Source: Icerya purchasi
Lineage: Eukaryota; Arthropoda; Insecta; Hemiptera; Monophlebidae
Direction of reading: 5' to 3'
NCBI GenBank assembly: GCA_039619475.1
Contig: CM077115.1
Location: forward strand, 416,524,557 to 416,588,556
Length of the DNA: 64,000 nucleotides
Of this stretch, positions 1 to 12,199 are shown one piece after another; the first letter of the stretch is position 1; every line of letters begins with the position of its first letter. A program made the position numbers and the translations under genes. The notes under the pieces are model-generated. The model did not search any database. It worked only from the letters and a program-made list of their open reading frames with translations, and had not been told where the DNA came from.

Positions 1-3000
1 GTTTTTTTTGGCTCATTTTTCGTTACATAAAATTGGGACATTTTCTCTAATGGGGAGTAGCCTAAGAATTACGTTGTAATTAATATATATACATATATTT
101 TTGATTCCTTACCGTTTAAATGTCATTACATATAGAAAAAAGAATATCACCAATATGTAATATAAGAAAAATTCAGCGATATAAAAATCATCAATATAAA
201 AACTTAAAACATGAAGAGAATACACAAATAAAGCTGCTATGGATATTATTAAACGCATTACCAGAATACGTTAAAGAACTATACTAGTCAATGAGATATT
301 TACTAGTAGAAAAGTAGAAAAAAACATTCAAATTCAAGGAAACAGTCATGGTTACTACTGTTGATATTGATGAGCCCAGCTTTTAGTTTGCAGAAGCAAT
401 TCTGCTTGAAGAAGTGATTTTTTGCTGCTCTTTCAGAGCAGTTGTTCCGAAGCAAAAATTGTTATTTTCACTCTAAAGACTAATATGCGGAACATTTGAT
501 TAACATACAATGTAAACTAATATTTTTCTACACTATTCAGGTTAAAAAAACAGATAAATTATTTACGCATGGGACTTAAAGAAAGATAAATTTTAAGAAT
601 GCCAAAGAAAAAAAGGAAATAAATCCTTTTAAAATAGTCAGTATCAGCTGTTTGTAATTTTTTAAAACAAAATAATGTATTTTAAAAATAAAATAGAAAA
701 AATAAACAGCCTTAAAATTAGTGAAATTAGCGAAAAATAGCATGTTGATGTTTGCAATTAATTTCTAATTATTCATATAAAATTATCCGATATTATAGGT
801 AAGGAATAATTTTAATTTGAGGTAAGTAAGAAAAACTTGGTGATATTGTGTGCTAGAAAAACAATGACATTCATTCGGCTATTTATGTTTTATGAGTTTG
901 CGTACCGTGATGTGACTGAGGATACACTCTGGAACGGTTAACAGGAAAGGAAAAACTGTTTACTCATTACTAGTTTGATGTAATTATTAGCTGCGTCGAA
1001 ACAGTCGCTTAGGTAGTGAAGAGTAGTTTTTCATTCCATAAATAATATACGATAGACTAAATTTTTATCGTAAAAAAAAAAAACAATAAATCGTAGATAT
1101 CATTAGATTTGTATGAAAATAGATTTAAATAAATCTACATATCATATACTAATGACTCCAGTATGGCTCCGTATCTTTAACTTTAAATGTATCTAAAGGA
1201 AACAAATGTAATTGTAGTATTGCATAATAAAGGTTGAAGTCATGCATGTAATCTGCATGCTCTATATGAAGAAAAAATGTTTTTCCTAATTTACACTTCG
1301 TTAAAATAAATAAAACACCGTGTAAAAATAAATGGAATTACTTAGTACTCAATTAAGTATACAACATATCTGCAAACATCTAATGATGATGTGATCAGTC
1401 GTGCTTATATACTAAATTAAAGAAAAATTAATGACATTATTTATATATAAATAATACATTGGTTAAGAAACGCAAAAAAAGAATTGCCACAGTTCACTGC
1501 TGTTGATATATATGTGTATTGGTTCTAGTGAAAGTCTGCATTAGGACTGGATTTATAAAAGTAGTTAATTAATTCTTTCGATGGTGCTAAGTTTCCAAAA
1601 CTGTATACTCAATGAGCTTTCAAAATTTCCCATAGCAATCCAATGAGTTTCGAGACCTTGAATCATTAATAACAGTACTTTATTTTTCTCGGATTTGATA
1701 GGTAATCCATCTCTATCAAAAACTCTAAAATTCAGGATTTGTAATTTTTTCGCATACGATAAAATATCAAAATTGATTAGAGCTCTATTAGTTTGTATGG
1801 AATTAATATAAAAAAAAAAAAATCACTTTTGTCTCGTATCACCCATGTATGGTATAAAATATAATCCCAGTACACTTCAATAAAGATGTAAATAAACACT
1901 TTCACTGATTCTTTTATTAATTATTACTTTACCTTATCTAAAACTGTTTCAAGCCAACACATCTTTTATCGTTTCTCTTATGACTGATACAGAAGTGTCG
2001 ACTTTACCTGGCGCTATTAGACGATGTAATAATCAAATAAACTTATTTAGTTTTGTTAATAAGAATAGTGGAAACACTTTATCGCTACTAAGGAGTTTAC
2101 CCTTTTAATCGCTTTGTATAAATTTCGAAAAGTTTATCGTACTTGGTGCTTTACCGGTTGCTGGCTATTTAACAGACCATCATTCAAGAAAAAACACGCT
2201 AGTTAAAAATATTAACCATTCTAAATTGGAAGTTTAGAAGTGTATGTTTGGAATGTCCCTTACTATTTTCAACAACCAAACAAATTCGTTTAACGAAGAT
2301 TACGCAATTTTTTTTTTCTTTCTATTTTACCTGCGAAATATCATTTAAGTTTTGTAAACTTTAAATTTTGAATTCATACGCTGGTCGTTTTCAACGGTTT
2401 TTTTTTTCGATCTGGTGGTAATATCGACAATTTAAAATGGAAAATTAGTAAAAAGCTTGCTGCGATTCTTGTAAGATCGCATCTGCGAGAACTCGACCAA
2501 GCTTTCAAAGAACAACATTTCTCCGGCTAAACGTATATTTTCCATGACGTCAATTATTCTCCAGTTTTGCGCGGGATTTCCATCCTGTTAGCCACCAAAT
2601 GAGAAATAAATAATTGGAGTTGATTTCTCGAATTCGCGAGTTGTCTAGGTTTGTTATTGACATAAAATTCGGGTCTTTGTCAGACTGGAATAACAAAACT
2701 AAAATCTTCTTCCCAGGGAAACACAAGACGAACTCTACATTCGAGCTGATGTTTTACATACATATATATGGGTATATACGCGCGCACACACATCTGTCAC
2801 GTCGACGATGACAATGCAATCTGTATTTTCGTTCGAAAGAAACAAATAAATATTAAATAGAAATTTTCGAGAATGCATTGTGCACCGTGGAAGTTAATGA
2901 TTAAATAAACAGGTAACGAAATGGGATGACAAACAGTCGAAAACCTATGTTTATCGGAAACGTAAATAAAGGAAGAGTACAAGAAATCCTATTACATTTC

Positions 3001-3478
3001 GAAAACCGTAAAGATTTCATCTATTTTTCAGTTTTTTTTTTGTTTTTTTTTAACCTACAAGTAGGGAGTTTGTTGCGCGGAAATCTGTCTCCTATTATAA
3101 AACGCAATTACTGTCAAGTTGGCGCTGACTGATACGGCGTAATCGAATTTCTACCGTATTCAATGGAATCCGATAATAACTGGGAAAATCGAAATATATT
3201 TATTATTTTTCCATGCACGGATTTTAAAAGAAAAAATGATCGGAAAATAATATAGGAAAATTTTTACTCAGACTGACCTGGGCTATGAGAAAAAAACTAA
3301 AATACGTCAGCAATATTTTAGATAAGATTATTATTTTTTTTTGGTTAGAAATTACAATTTTTGAATTAATGTGTGCGTTCTGTGCAATTGTTCTGAGCAC
3401 AGACGATTCACTTTTTCTGAAAATTTCACCCAATATCTTTACTTCATTTATTTATTTATTGTTTAACAGTAGTATTCA
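1..3478. other. AT-rich intergenic, no gene seen
   Basis: Both strands were read. Only short open frames of 60-70 codons occur, overlapping each other on opposite strands, as expected by chance at this base composition. There are scattered A and T runs and a short CA-rich stretch near 2780-2795. No transposon protein similarity, RNA gene or regulatory element could be supported. Confidence 0.6.
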
Positions 3479-3814
3479 TTAAATAAATCATTTATATACA
3501 CTTTTTATAAAAATAATAATGATATTACCAATTTTGTTACTATCATTTTTACCTATTTTTACAGTTCATAATTAATTATTACTAATAAATCTTAAAGTAA
3601 TACTAATCGAACTTATTTATAATCGACCTTTTCAAAAAAATCGACATATTTTTTATCGCAATTTCATTTTAAAATTTAACGTTAGTAATATATATATACT
3701 GTAATCATGAAGCTATTAGCTTTGAAACACGTCAGTGTTTATTAATTTTAAAAACATTATTAATTTTAAAAACATTATTATTTTATAAAAAGTGTATATG
3801 AATAATTTATTTAA
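3479..3814. mobile_element. Short inverted-repeat element (MITE-like)
   Basis: The ends, 3479-3521 and 3773-3814, are inverted repeats of about 43 bp that differ at only a few positions. Both contain the core TATACACTTTTTATAAAA. The interior (about 250 bp) is non-coding and AT-rich, with a short direct repeat near 3740-3775. Size and structure fit a non-autonomous DNA transposon. Superfamily is unknown: a TA duplication is possible, but cannot be judged in such AT-rich flanks. The alternative is a chance AT-rich hairpin, less likely because the non-AT positions also pair. Confidence 0.5.
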
Positions 3815-4839
3815 TAAGGAAATGAAATAATGGGTTGCTCAAATTTTACTTACTGCCGTTTAGCTACGACTACTTAACATTAAATTCAGTTTACAGTTAA
3901 TGTATTAATTTTGTATTAATAAGATATATAGTTTACGAATAATTAATTCGTGTTCCGAAGAAAATTCTTTAAATCATTAATCAGAAGCTCTAACTTTGTG
4001 ATTGGAATAGCCATTGAATTTTTTTTTCAGTTGATAAAAAGTTGTTGAAGATTTGCTACAAATTTCGCAGGCTGGGGTTTCCGAATTATCGAAAATATGA
4101 GCACGCGTCAGTATGTTCCTGATTCTAAGCCGAGCAGACACTCTTTCGATAATTACGATTTCCTTGTACGGTCGTCAGTTCGTTGTCGCGTTATAGAGTA
4201 TTTTGTCAAATTTCATTCTATGAATACACCCCGTCCGAGTTAACAGAAAGAATCTTTTTTCGCGGAAAATGTTGCAGATTAGTTCTTTTCAGATTAAAAA
4301 TATTTAAAGCTGTATGGAAACTGGCTCATGTTGAATTCGGGATGCGTGTAAACTTAATGAGTGATAGGTTTGAATGGTTTATTTTCGTTAATGGTGTTTT
4401 GCAACAATTGACTCTGCTGGTATTTGCTTTCGGATGTCTATAGAGGTGGTTCTAGAGCGAGTATGCTGGATACAAAGCGCTGGTTGGGTAAGCAGTTAAA
4501 AATGTTCGTACTCCAGTATGATGGGTTGCATCCATTTTCTGAAGGAGCGACGCAATAATGCAACCGTAGTCAATCTTTATGCGATAAGTAATCAGGGGGA
4601 GCATGTTTACATGTGATCTTCATTAGTTTTTACTATCGAATAGTTCCAGCACGTTTCAAGATTTGAAACATGTTTCATGAAGAGCTGCGATACAGTCTAA
4701 CGAAGCCGGGTGTTTTGTTATATTACTTTAGCTGTAAGATCGGTTGCAGCCGTGTAATCGACCCGATACGTTCTGGAAGTAGAAAAGTTGAAACTGGGAA
4801 TTTAAAGTTGTCTGCAGCGATTGCTGATCCGGTTCCGGA
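3815..4839. other. Intergenic, no gene supported
   Basis: An open frame of 86 codons at 4183-4443 on the plus strand shows no recognised domain and no supporting context. Its 3' neighbour is an RTE-like LINE tail, so older LINE sequence could extend into the end of this interval, but I could not align it. Confidence 0.5.
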
Positions 4840-5130
4840 TTTCGCGTTTTGTAAAAAAGAGGAAACTAGAATACGCAGGACACATAATAATACGGGATCT
4901 AAAATATCGGCTATTGAGGACAATTTTACTTGGGCAGATCGAAGAAAAAAGATGGATTAGCAGGAAGAATACGAGACATGATTTGAAAACATAAAAAATT
5001 CGACAAACCATTCAACAGAAGAAATAGTTCATACAGCCAGGAATCGGGAAAAATGGAAAAAAATGATCGTCATGTCAACAGCCTGAAGTCCGATGAGGAT
5101 ATGGCACCTTAAAGAGGAAGATAAGATGTT
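4840..5130 (+). pseudogene. RTE-like LINE, C-terminal tail of the reverse transcriptase protein
   Basis: From 4854 the plus strand reads a basic segment beginning KRKLEYAGHI and continuing through LLRTILLGQIEEKR. This is the post-thumb region of RTE-like (endonuclease plus reverse transcriptase) LINE proteins, usually of the form KLKYLGHI...ILEGKIEGKR. After a frame change near 5010 the next frame reads EEIVHTARNREKWKKMI, matching the family's end (typically DLFRTARDREKWR), with a stop at 5084-5086. Only the last ~80 residues survive, with a stop and a frameshift, so this is a dead 5'-truncated copy. It belongs to the same broad group as the copies at 33.1, 36.3 and 43.2 kb. Related LINE clades end in similar motifs, so the exact clade is uncertain. 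Confidence 0.7.
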
Positions 5131-6199
5131 CAGATCGTTCGCATATAATTAGTAGAGTCGGGAATACAAGTTGTCATTTTGTTAACAGCCATTAGAAAAC
5201 ACAATATACACTAACTATACTCGTTCGGGTATTATACCGGTTTGGAATTTTCAGAGATTGCATAGCGAATTTTGTATCTCCGAGCCCGAAAATTTTCGTG
5301 TATATCTCTGTAACGGAATATTTTTAGCAATTTGCAGGTATTTCTGGAAAATTGCTGTAAACTTTCTTGCAGTTCGATTATAGTGAAAATAAAATGTAAG
5401 TTTCTGAGACGTCTGAATTTAATATCGTTGACGTTGAAACAGAGACAGATTGAAGAAGACCCTGGTTGACTAACAGCTGTAAAAAAAAGTTTACTTAGCG
5501 CATCTCGAACTGTTTATAATTGTGCGAATAAATTTATGTACTTTTTTTTTCTTGAAGAATCGTAAATTAATGATACTTTTTGTTTAACGCAATGTAGATC
5601 CATATCGTTGATCTACCTCTATTTTGTATGTTATGGGTTTACTAATAACTGTCGGGTTCAGTTTAATAAGGTGTTTTCTGAACTTCTGTCTCTCTGACGG
5701 TGTCATAATAATTCCTTATCCTCATAATGTTTTCAGGCAGGTACAAGATAATAAATTTAATTACGCATGTTATGGTTCCGTTAAACGTATCGTAATGTAC
5801 GACATTGATCTATAGATTGAGCGCTCAAAAAGCTAATCTAGGAAATCGTTGCGCAATTGGTGTAGAGCTTGAAATGCAATTTTTTGAGTGCACATCACAT
5901 TCTTCAACAATGTGTTTTATGGGTTGCTTGGGATGACCGCAACAGCAACGTTAATAATATCCCGGCTAAGTTTAATCGTTTGTTTTTCTTTTTATATTAC
6001 TTTACTTTGGTACTTATGTATGTTTACTCTTGGGTTACAAATTATGTATTACTATACTACGTTGTCTCTATAGTTTTCGTAAAATTTATATATTTATTTG
6101 TAATTACTTTTGTGGTGCATACACGATAAAATAGTTTTGTCTCCATATACGTATACTACATATAAATCTCTTTCTGTTTTCAAATTCTTAAGTATTTTC
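5131..6199. other. Intergenic, no gene seen
   Basis: AT-rich. Overlapping open frames at 5624-5815 and 5869-6129 are hydrophobic, T-rich translations without recognisable domains. Nothing else could be supported. Confidence 0.5.
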
Positions 6200-6680
6200 T
6201 TTGTGTTTCTTTCTACTTTTTAGATAATAAGTGGTAAAGAGTTGAATGTATTTGTTTTGAATATACCTAGTTTAAGAAAGCACTTTGATGAGTTTTCTTA
6301 GTTTATTTAGAAACAAATTTAAGGTATGACTTTATTATACTAACTGAAACGTGGATTACTAAAGAGGAAATGGGACGTTATAATAAACTGGGATATAAAT
6401 TTGTCTGTCAATGTAGAGAAAATAAGCATTCTGGTGGAGTTTTAGTTTATATTAAAGGCACAATTAACTACACAACTGCTGATTTATCGATGTATTTTCG
6501 AAAATTTTACTTAATAATAACAGATATCTCCCAATTTGTGGAATTTCCAAATTCTGTGAAGGGCTGATTGATAAATTTTCAATTGAATCTAATCAAATTT
6601 TGAATTTGTCTGAAGATTTAGCCATAATTACAGGTGATATGAATATAAATCTACCGGAATACTTTTTTTGAATGGTATTA
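6200..6680 (+). pseudogene. LINE endonuclease (EEP/AP-type) remnant
   Basis: The plus strand reads LNVFVLNIPSLRKHFDEF near 6245, then YDFIILTETWITKEEM near 6330-6370 (the conserved TETW endonuclease motif), then KHSGGVLVYIKG near 6425-6460 and LAIITGDMNIN near 6620-6650 (the GDxNxN catalytic motif). These are the successive motifs, in order, of the endonuclease/exonuclease/phosphatase fold that nicks target DNA in Jockey/CR1-superfamily LINEs. At least two frame changes separate them, and the C-terminal SDH motif and the reverse transcriptase are missing. The fragment is about 160 residues against 220-240 for a full domain. Its style resembles the CR1-like LINE at 18.2 kb, which lacks its endonuclease, but the two are 11.5 kb apart and joining them would be speculative. 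Confidence 0.75.
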
Positions 6681-7518
6681 GAAAAAATATCAAACGTGTA
6701 CCTATTCATATTTTGTATTTAACTCAAACGATAACCAGGTTGATCGTGAGCAATACGCGCTGATTCTGAAGTTTAATTCGTTCAGTTCGTAAAATGACCA
6801 AGTTCGGCAGAACAATGGAGCAAATTGAACGACAAGGTCTGCCATTGAAAACTTAATGAACTACCCCATCTTTATTTACCGATCTTACGAAAGTTCATGA
6901 AGAAACCAAGTAAAGTGTTACCAGAAAAAAAGTCATTACTATCGAAAACCAAAAAGAAAAAATGTCAGTAAAAAAACAACATAAAAAAATAATAGTTAGT
7001 CTTCATTTTTTTCAATTATTGATGATTTTGTTCATTTATGAAAAGTATGTTGAATTCCGGATAAAGTGGGAAGGAGAAAGTTTTAAAAATTAAGAAACAC
7101 TAGAAATGTCGAAAATCGATTTTTTTCCGCAAGGCACTTTTACGCACACACATACAAACATATGTGATCTTACCAAGCAAGTAAAAGTAACTCTAGTCAT
7201 TATCGGTATAACGAATTATTTTAATAATTTTCAGTAATCCATTTTCAAAAAATAAAATCAAAATCGCCTGAGGGAATTCCATGTACTTTTAAAAAAATGA
7301 AAATGTAAATGTCTAAAAATTAATAAAAAAAACCGTAAAATTTTGAAAAAGTGGCAAAATCCAATGGAATCGAATTGATGGTGATAAATTTAACAGAGGT
7401 CTCAGTATGTTAGCTGAGAATTTTCTACTGGGAAAATTAAGTTACACTTAGTATCACATAATATGATGTTCTTAATTTGAATGTGTTCTAAACATCTTAC
7501 TATTTTTCCAATTATATC
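6681..7518. other. Intergenic, no gene seen
   Basis: AT-rich sequence without extended open frames on either strand and without recognised repeats. Confidence 0.5.
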
Positions 7519-7816
7519 ATTCGGTTCATTAGATTCAGAAAAGCTTTCTCTACAGTGTGGATAGTTTTAAAAAAACATTGCATTTCCGTTTATCGCGATT
7601 AAAACGATTGTCACGTTCAAAATTGCATTTCGGTTATAAATAATAAAGAATGCAGATACATTTTGTATTATTGATAATTGACGTGTAATTTTGAACATGA
7701 CAATTTTTTTAATCAGGATAAGCGGAAACGCAATCGTTTTTTCTAAAACTGGCCACACTTTAGGCGAACACCGTTTAAAATTCAACTTGCAAATGCTTCT
7801 AAGTCTAACGAACCGG
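7519..7816. mobile_element. Foldback/MITE-like element with long inverted arms
   Basis: The left arm (about 7519-7624) and right arm (about 7689-7816) are inverted copies. Matching blocks are CGGTTCATTAGA against CGGTTCGTTAGA at the outer ends, GTGTGGATAGTTTTA against GTGTGGCCAGTTTTA, then TTTCCGTTTATC against TTTCCGCTTATC, ending in TTCAAAATT on both. The right arm carries about 20 extra bases. The interior of about 65 bp is AT-rich and non-coding, and the whole unit is about 300 bp. Structure supports a non-autonomous DNA transposon that could fold into a long hairpin. Open frame 7567-7785 on the minus strand is merely a translation of the arms. Confidence 0.6.
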
Positions 7817-8541
7817 ACGACGATGATTCTTAAATTATTTCATTAAAAAAAAAAAGGTATACATTTTCGCTATGGTTGTCGCGAAATGTCTGTCCTCGAA
7901 ATAAAGTTAAAAGGATGTTTTAATAATGTCATTAATTGCTTAGTCATGTAAAAAGTTTTCAACTCCTCCAGACGAGCATCATCTTCGTTTAAGTTCTATC
8001 TTGCGTACACGTTTGTTTATTTCGAGATCCGAAGTGTCTTATCTGAAGAATCTAATTCTGGAAAAATCTAAATTCTTCCTTAACTTCCTCAAGCGTTCTT
8101 CGCAAGTAAATCTTTGACTCGATTCTTTGCCTTATTACAATTCCGAAAACATTCTCTTGCGATAAAAGTCGGAACCGTAATTTATTTTTCCCTTCTTCTC
8201 TTAAATGAGTAATTTTTTCCTCATTGAAATCTGTAATATACCACCAGTTGTCCTTCCCATCCTAGCTAATACGGAACTTTTTACGGCAGACTGTTGAGTA
8301 TTTCTCCTGTTTTACTAGGAAAGTTCTGTGTCTTTTTTTTTTTTTTTTTGGTTTAACTAATGTACTTGTACGTTGCACTTTTCAATCGAAGAAAATAAAT
8401 GTCTTAGTTTAGAGTATCGCATTTATTTTCTAAAATTAATAATAAAATATTAATGTTGTTGCAGTGCAATAGCTCGCTTTTCTCTGACTATTAATAAGAT
8501 TACATAATAAAACGTATCTTGTGTTTTATTAATACAATATT

Positions 8542-8546
<5 letters not shown>
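7817..8546. other. Intergenic, no gene seen
   Basis: No supported gene. A T-run of about 17 bases lies near 8333-8349. No recognisable TE protein on either strand. Confidence 0.5.

Positions 8547-8634
<88 letters not shown>
8547..8634. repeat. (AT)n-(GT)n compound microsatellite
   Basis: An uninterrupted AT dinucleotide array of 38 units runs to 8622, followed by six GT units. Open frames on both strands across it translate to alternating Tyr/Ile and are artefacts. Confidence 0.97.
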
Positions 8635-10149
8635 AAATTCATCTCGGATGTATGGAATCACCGCAGGTGTTAAGGAGAGCCGAGTTACTTGCAAAAAAAA
8701 AAAGAACCTTTGACCTATTACAGACGTTAAGGAGTCCGTAAATTTTGTTTAACCTCTATTTGCGGAATAAAAATAAAATTAAAAATAAGTTTAAAAATGA
8801 ATTTAAAAATGCCCTATGTTGATGATATTTGCTCTTGTTCACTGAAAAAAAAAAAAAAAAATCCTAAAAAACTTTATGAAAAAAGCGAGGAGAGCGTGGA
8901 AAATACAGCGCATTACCGTGATATTAGCTAATAGGCCAAGAATCGTTAAAGAAACATTGCCGGTATATCATCAGTATGAATGTATCGAACAATTCATTTA
9001 AAAAACTTTTTAACTTATTTCATCTGTTTAAAATTATCCGTCTGACTAGAGAACCGTGTACTTGACTATGCGATATAGATTATAAGAGAAATCAATTCCA
9101 TTCTAAGTGCGAGAAGGCACGAAACTGAAAAACGTGAACTTTGAGATCAGGAAGGCGGAAATTTCGCTCATTACGTAATGACATGTTCAATAGAAAATGT
9201 GCAAAGGGTTGGGAGATTTCCGTATGCCTTAATGCATGCGGCTAAGCACACACAACATGCAAGTTTCCACTGAGGAACTGCCATGGCGCCACAGATTTTT
9301 GAGCACATTAGATAACTTTAATATTAACTTTTCCGATGAAATGTTTCAGAAAATTTTGAAACAAAAATGTTGCCAAATATAATTTTTGGAATTTATTAAA
9401 TTCGAAGAAACATAGGTGAAAATAACCGGGCTGATGAATTCGTGGGAAACGATTAAATGAATTAAAATTAACTTTGCCAAAAGTAAATGCATAGACAGAA
9501 ATTGTTCAATATACTCGTATATATTGAGTAATTTTTCCGAGTTTGCGCTAAAACATATGAGAAAAATAATAATATTTGGTAATTTTACAGGGCAGGTTGG
9601 AAGGTTTATGCGCAGTCAGAATACTAAAGGAACTACTACTAGTGATGAGTAGGCCAAAAAGATATACATATATCCACGGATCAACATCACAGAGTGTAGG
9701 GTTGATTATGTAAACCCGACTACAATTCCAAATATTTATTCGACCCAGTGATGACAAACTGAATCAACGAATGTCGACACCTAGGTCCATACGGTTCCGC
9801 TGCGTAAATTAAAATATTGATCTGGACCAAAGAAGAATATAAAATTTGTTCCATTCTCTGTCCTCATCTGTGACTCATACTGAATGAATGTTTGAGCGAA
9901 AACAGTGCCCGATCGGCTAAAGTCAAGTGAAAATAATAACATCGGAATTAGGAAGAAACGTTCTCTCTATCGTTTTCTCTATGATTATGCTCTTGTAATT
10001 CTGCAATTTCCTTTCCTCTTTCTAGCACATCAACTGGCGCTGTTTCTTTTTCTATTTTCTTATTTATTTTCTTACTATTTTACTTCATGATTAGAGATGT
10101 ACAAATAAACTATGCTAGAGTAGTTTTGGGTACATATATTTATGTGTTC
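8635..10149. other. Intergenic, no gene seen
   Basis: No supported coding region. Short open frames (9548-9757 minus, 9905-10090 plus) have no recognised similarity. A-runs occur near 8694 and 8845. Confidence 0.5.
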
Positions 10150-10555
10150 TTTCCGACTGCGGATAGCTCCAACATCGCCGGAGTTTATCTCATATCTAAT
10201 GTACAATTGTAATCTTCGGTCACATATTCAACTCCAACTCCACGTAACTCTCCGGACACACAAAGCAGCAGAACGCCCTTGAACACGGTGTGCATGCGCG
10301 TAGTGAACGCCTTTCGAAGCTATCATATATTAAATCAACCGGCTAGAGGTGTAAACCCGACTGTGTCTGGAATGACAACATTCGTTCATTGTGTGACGTC
10401 CTTCGGAGTTGAGATATATTAAATCACATCATCGGAGATATACCGGTTGAGTCCGAACGCGGATATATTTCTGAGGATAATCTCAGGCTACATATTCAAG
10501 ACTCCACGTGGTACTCCGAACGCGCAAGTAACAGAACGTCCTTGAACGTGAAGCG
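10150..10555. repeat. Diverged direct repeat, period about 300 bp
   Basis: Copy 1 (about 10153-10290) and copy 2 (about 10452-10550) share, in order: CCGA-CTGCGGATA against CCGAACGCGGATA, an ATAATCT/GTAATCT block followed by a CACATATTCAA-type block, CTCCACGT, then CAGAACG(C/T)CCTTGAAC. A further short repeat, ATATTAAATCA, occurs twice between them (near 10330 and 10418). The unit has no coding content. It looks like an old tandem duplication or remains of a non-coding repetitive element. Confidence 0.55.
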
Positions 10556-11307
10556 CAATTCCCATTCGCCGACAACGGATGAAACCTTACATTTGGCGCT
10601 TGTTGCTTCGAGGCATCTAAGGCGTACGTTTTCGTTCTGTTTAGGAATTAAATATCCTTCGAAAAGGTTAAAAGGTCAGCTAGACAGGACTGTCGTGCCC
10701 ATGTATTTTTTTATTTTGCATCTTGTTAATTGTTTTGAACATTCTTCGTGTTCAATTTATTGTTGCTTTTCTCTTGCGTAAAAAAGTAACGTTTTTTTTA
10801 AATAATTTTTTTTTATGTTTACTATTGTCGACGTTCAATAACGGAGCAGTAATGCTTCTGATTGCTGGATTTTGATTTTTTAATGAGGGGAAAGGCAACG
10901 ATATATCATGAGAAAATATTTGAATTGCCTAGTACACTGTGCCTATGTTTGTATAGCTAGAATGTACGAATAGGTAGTCACACTGGCGCTCAGAAACTAA
11001 GTATGACAATATGACGATGGTGATGTTTCAAATGTCGCGAAATAAAAACCATAAACAAACTAGAATATGTATCAGAATATTTTTAATATAATACATACAA
11101 CTTAATTTTCTTGTAATGCTAATTTTCAACAAAAGCTTGAACATTAAATTATTATTCCATGCTTACGCACTCATTATATTTTAATTATATTTCGGCTCTT
11201 TACGGGCACGGTCAAATTCAATTTTAATATTTCAAGAGCGTATAATGTTAATATGTACAACGGTTCGTGTAAATTTTTGAGTGTTTTTTTTCTGCACTTT
11301 CTCTTTA

Positions 11308-11308
<1 letters not shown>
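10556..11308. other. Intergenic, no gene supported
   Basis: The 79-codon frame 10542-10781 overlaps the end of the direct repeat and has no recognised domain. Nothing else supported. Confidence 0.5.

Positions 11309-11352
<44 letters not shown>
11309..11352. repeat. (CT)n microsatellite
   Basis: Near-perfect CT dinucleotide array of about 20 units with one early CCC interruption. Confidence 0.95.
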
Positions 11353-11355
<3 letters not shown>

Positions 11356-11810
11356 TAAATGTTTTATATCATTAAAAAAAAAAATCATCAGTTTCTATTA
11401 CCGGAAAAAATTAAAATAAAAACACTAGGTAGACCGATATTGCGCATAAAAATTTAAAGTAGGAATATTTATAATCCTTATTTTAATTTGAATATCTGTA
11501 ATAAATTTCCTTAAATTTCTGGCTGGGATTTGTTTCGTTCGGATATTATACATCTGAAAGCACCTGGTTCAGAACAGATTTTTCGGATTTAAAATATTTA
11601 CACGAGAGAATTAGAAAATGCTTGTAAAGAGGGAAAATATATATTAAATAAGATAACGAACGGGTATTGTGAATAGATTTTAAAAAAAAAAATCTGCATG
11701 AACTTTTGCGAAAAAGTTAAAATTAGCATTGCGAGAACTTCTTAACGATCGACTCGTCGTAATTTACTTTCAGGGGTGTCACCAAGGTATCGGATACACC
11801 GCGGACGTAT
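11353..11810. other. Intergenic, no gene seen
   Basis: AT-rich, no open frame of note, no recognised repeat. Confidence 0.5.
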
Positions 11811-12199
11811 GGGCGCATCCATTAATTACGTGGCTCAAAAAAGGGGATAGGTCCAGTATAATCTCACTAAATCTCACATAAGCTAAACTGAAAATCTCAT
11901 GTCAACTTTAAAAGAATATACATTATTACACAGATAATAAAAAAAAGTTATTAAATTGTTCTTTTACTTTTTTTTCAGTGTTCCATTTTGCCCGCTGAAA
12001 AAATCTCACGGCTATTAAAAACTTTCATTTCGAGAATAAAAAAGAAGTAAAGAAAAAACGCATAAACTTAGTCTTTTAACAACTATGGCGTAAATCTCGT
12101 GTGAGGAGGAGAGGGAGTTCCACCAGATCTAAATCTCACCGGACAGGGCGGGGATCAAAATTAGAAGGAAAACAGCTCACGTAATTAATGGAGTTCGCC
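11811..12199. mobile_element. MITE with inverted ends containing CCATTAATTACGTG
   Basis: The left end starts GGGCGCATCC and continues ATTAATTACGTGGCTC. The right end, read on the minus strand, starts GGCGAACTCC and continues ATTAATTACGTGAGCT. The shared 14-bp core CCATTAATTACGTG is identical. Weaker pairing continues inward: AAGGGGAT against GATCCCCG-type sequence, and several AATCTCAC blocks. Length is 389 bp. Immediately outside, the left flank ends in GTAT and the right flank begins GTAT, a candidate 4-bp target-site duplication. There is no coding capacity. I have seen the core motif associated with DNA-transposon ends but cannot name a superfamily with confidence. Confidence 0.65.

Noticed and set aside
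4183..4443. 86-codon plus-strand frame beginning MSRYRVFCQ
   Set aside because: No recognised similarity or context; a chance frame is likely.
8500..8713. Opposite-strand 64-codon frames with long Tyr/Ile runs
   Set aside because: They are translations of the (AT)n microsatellite.
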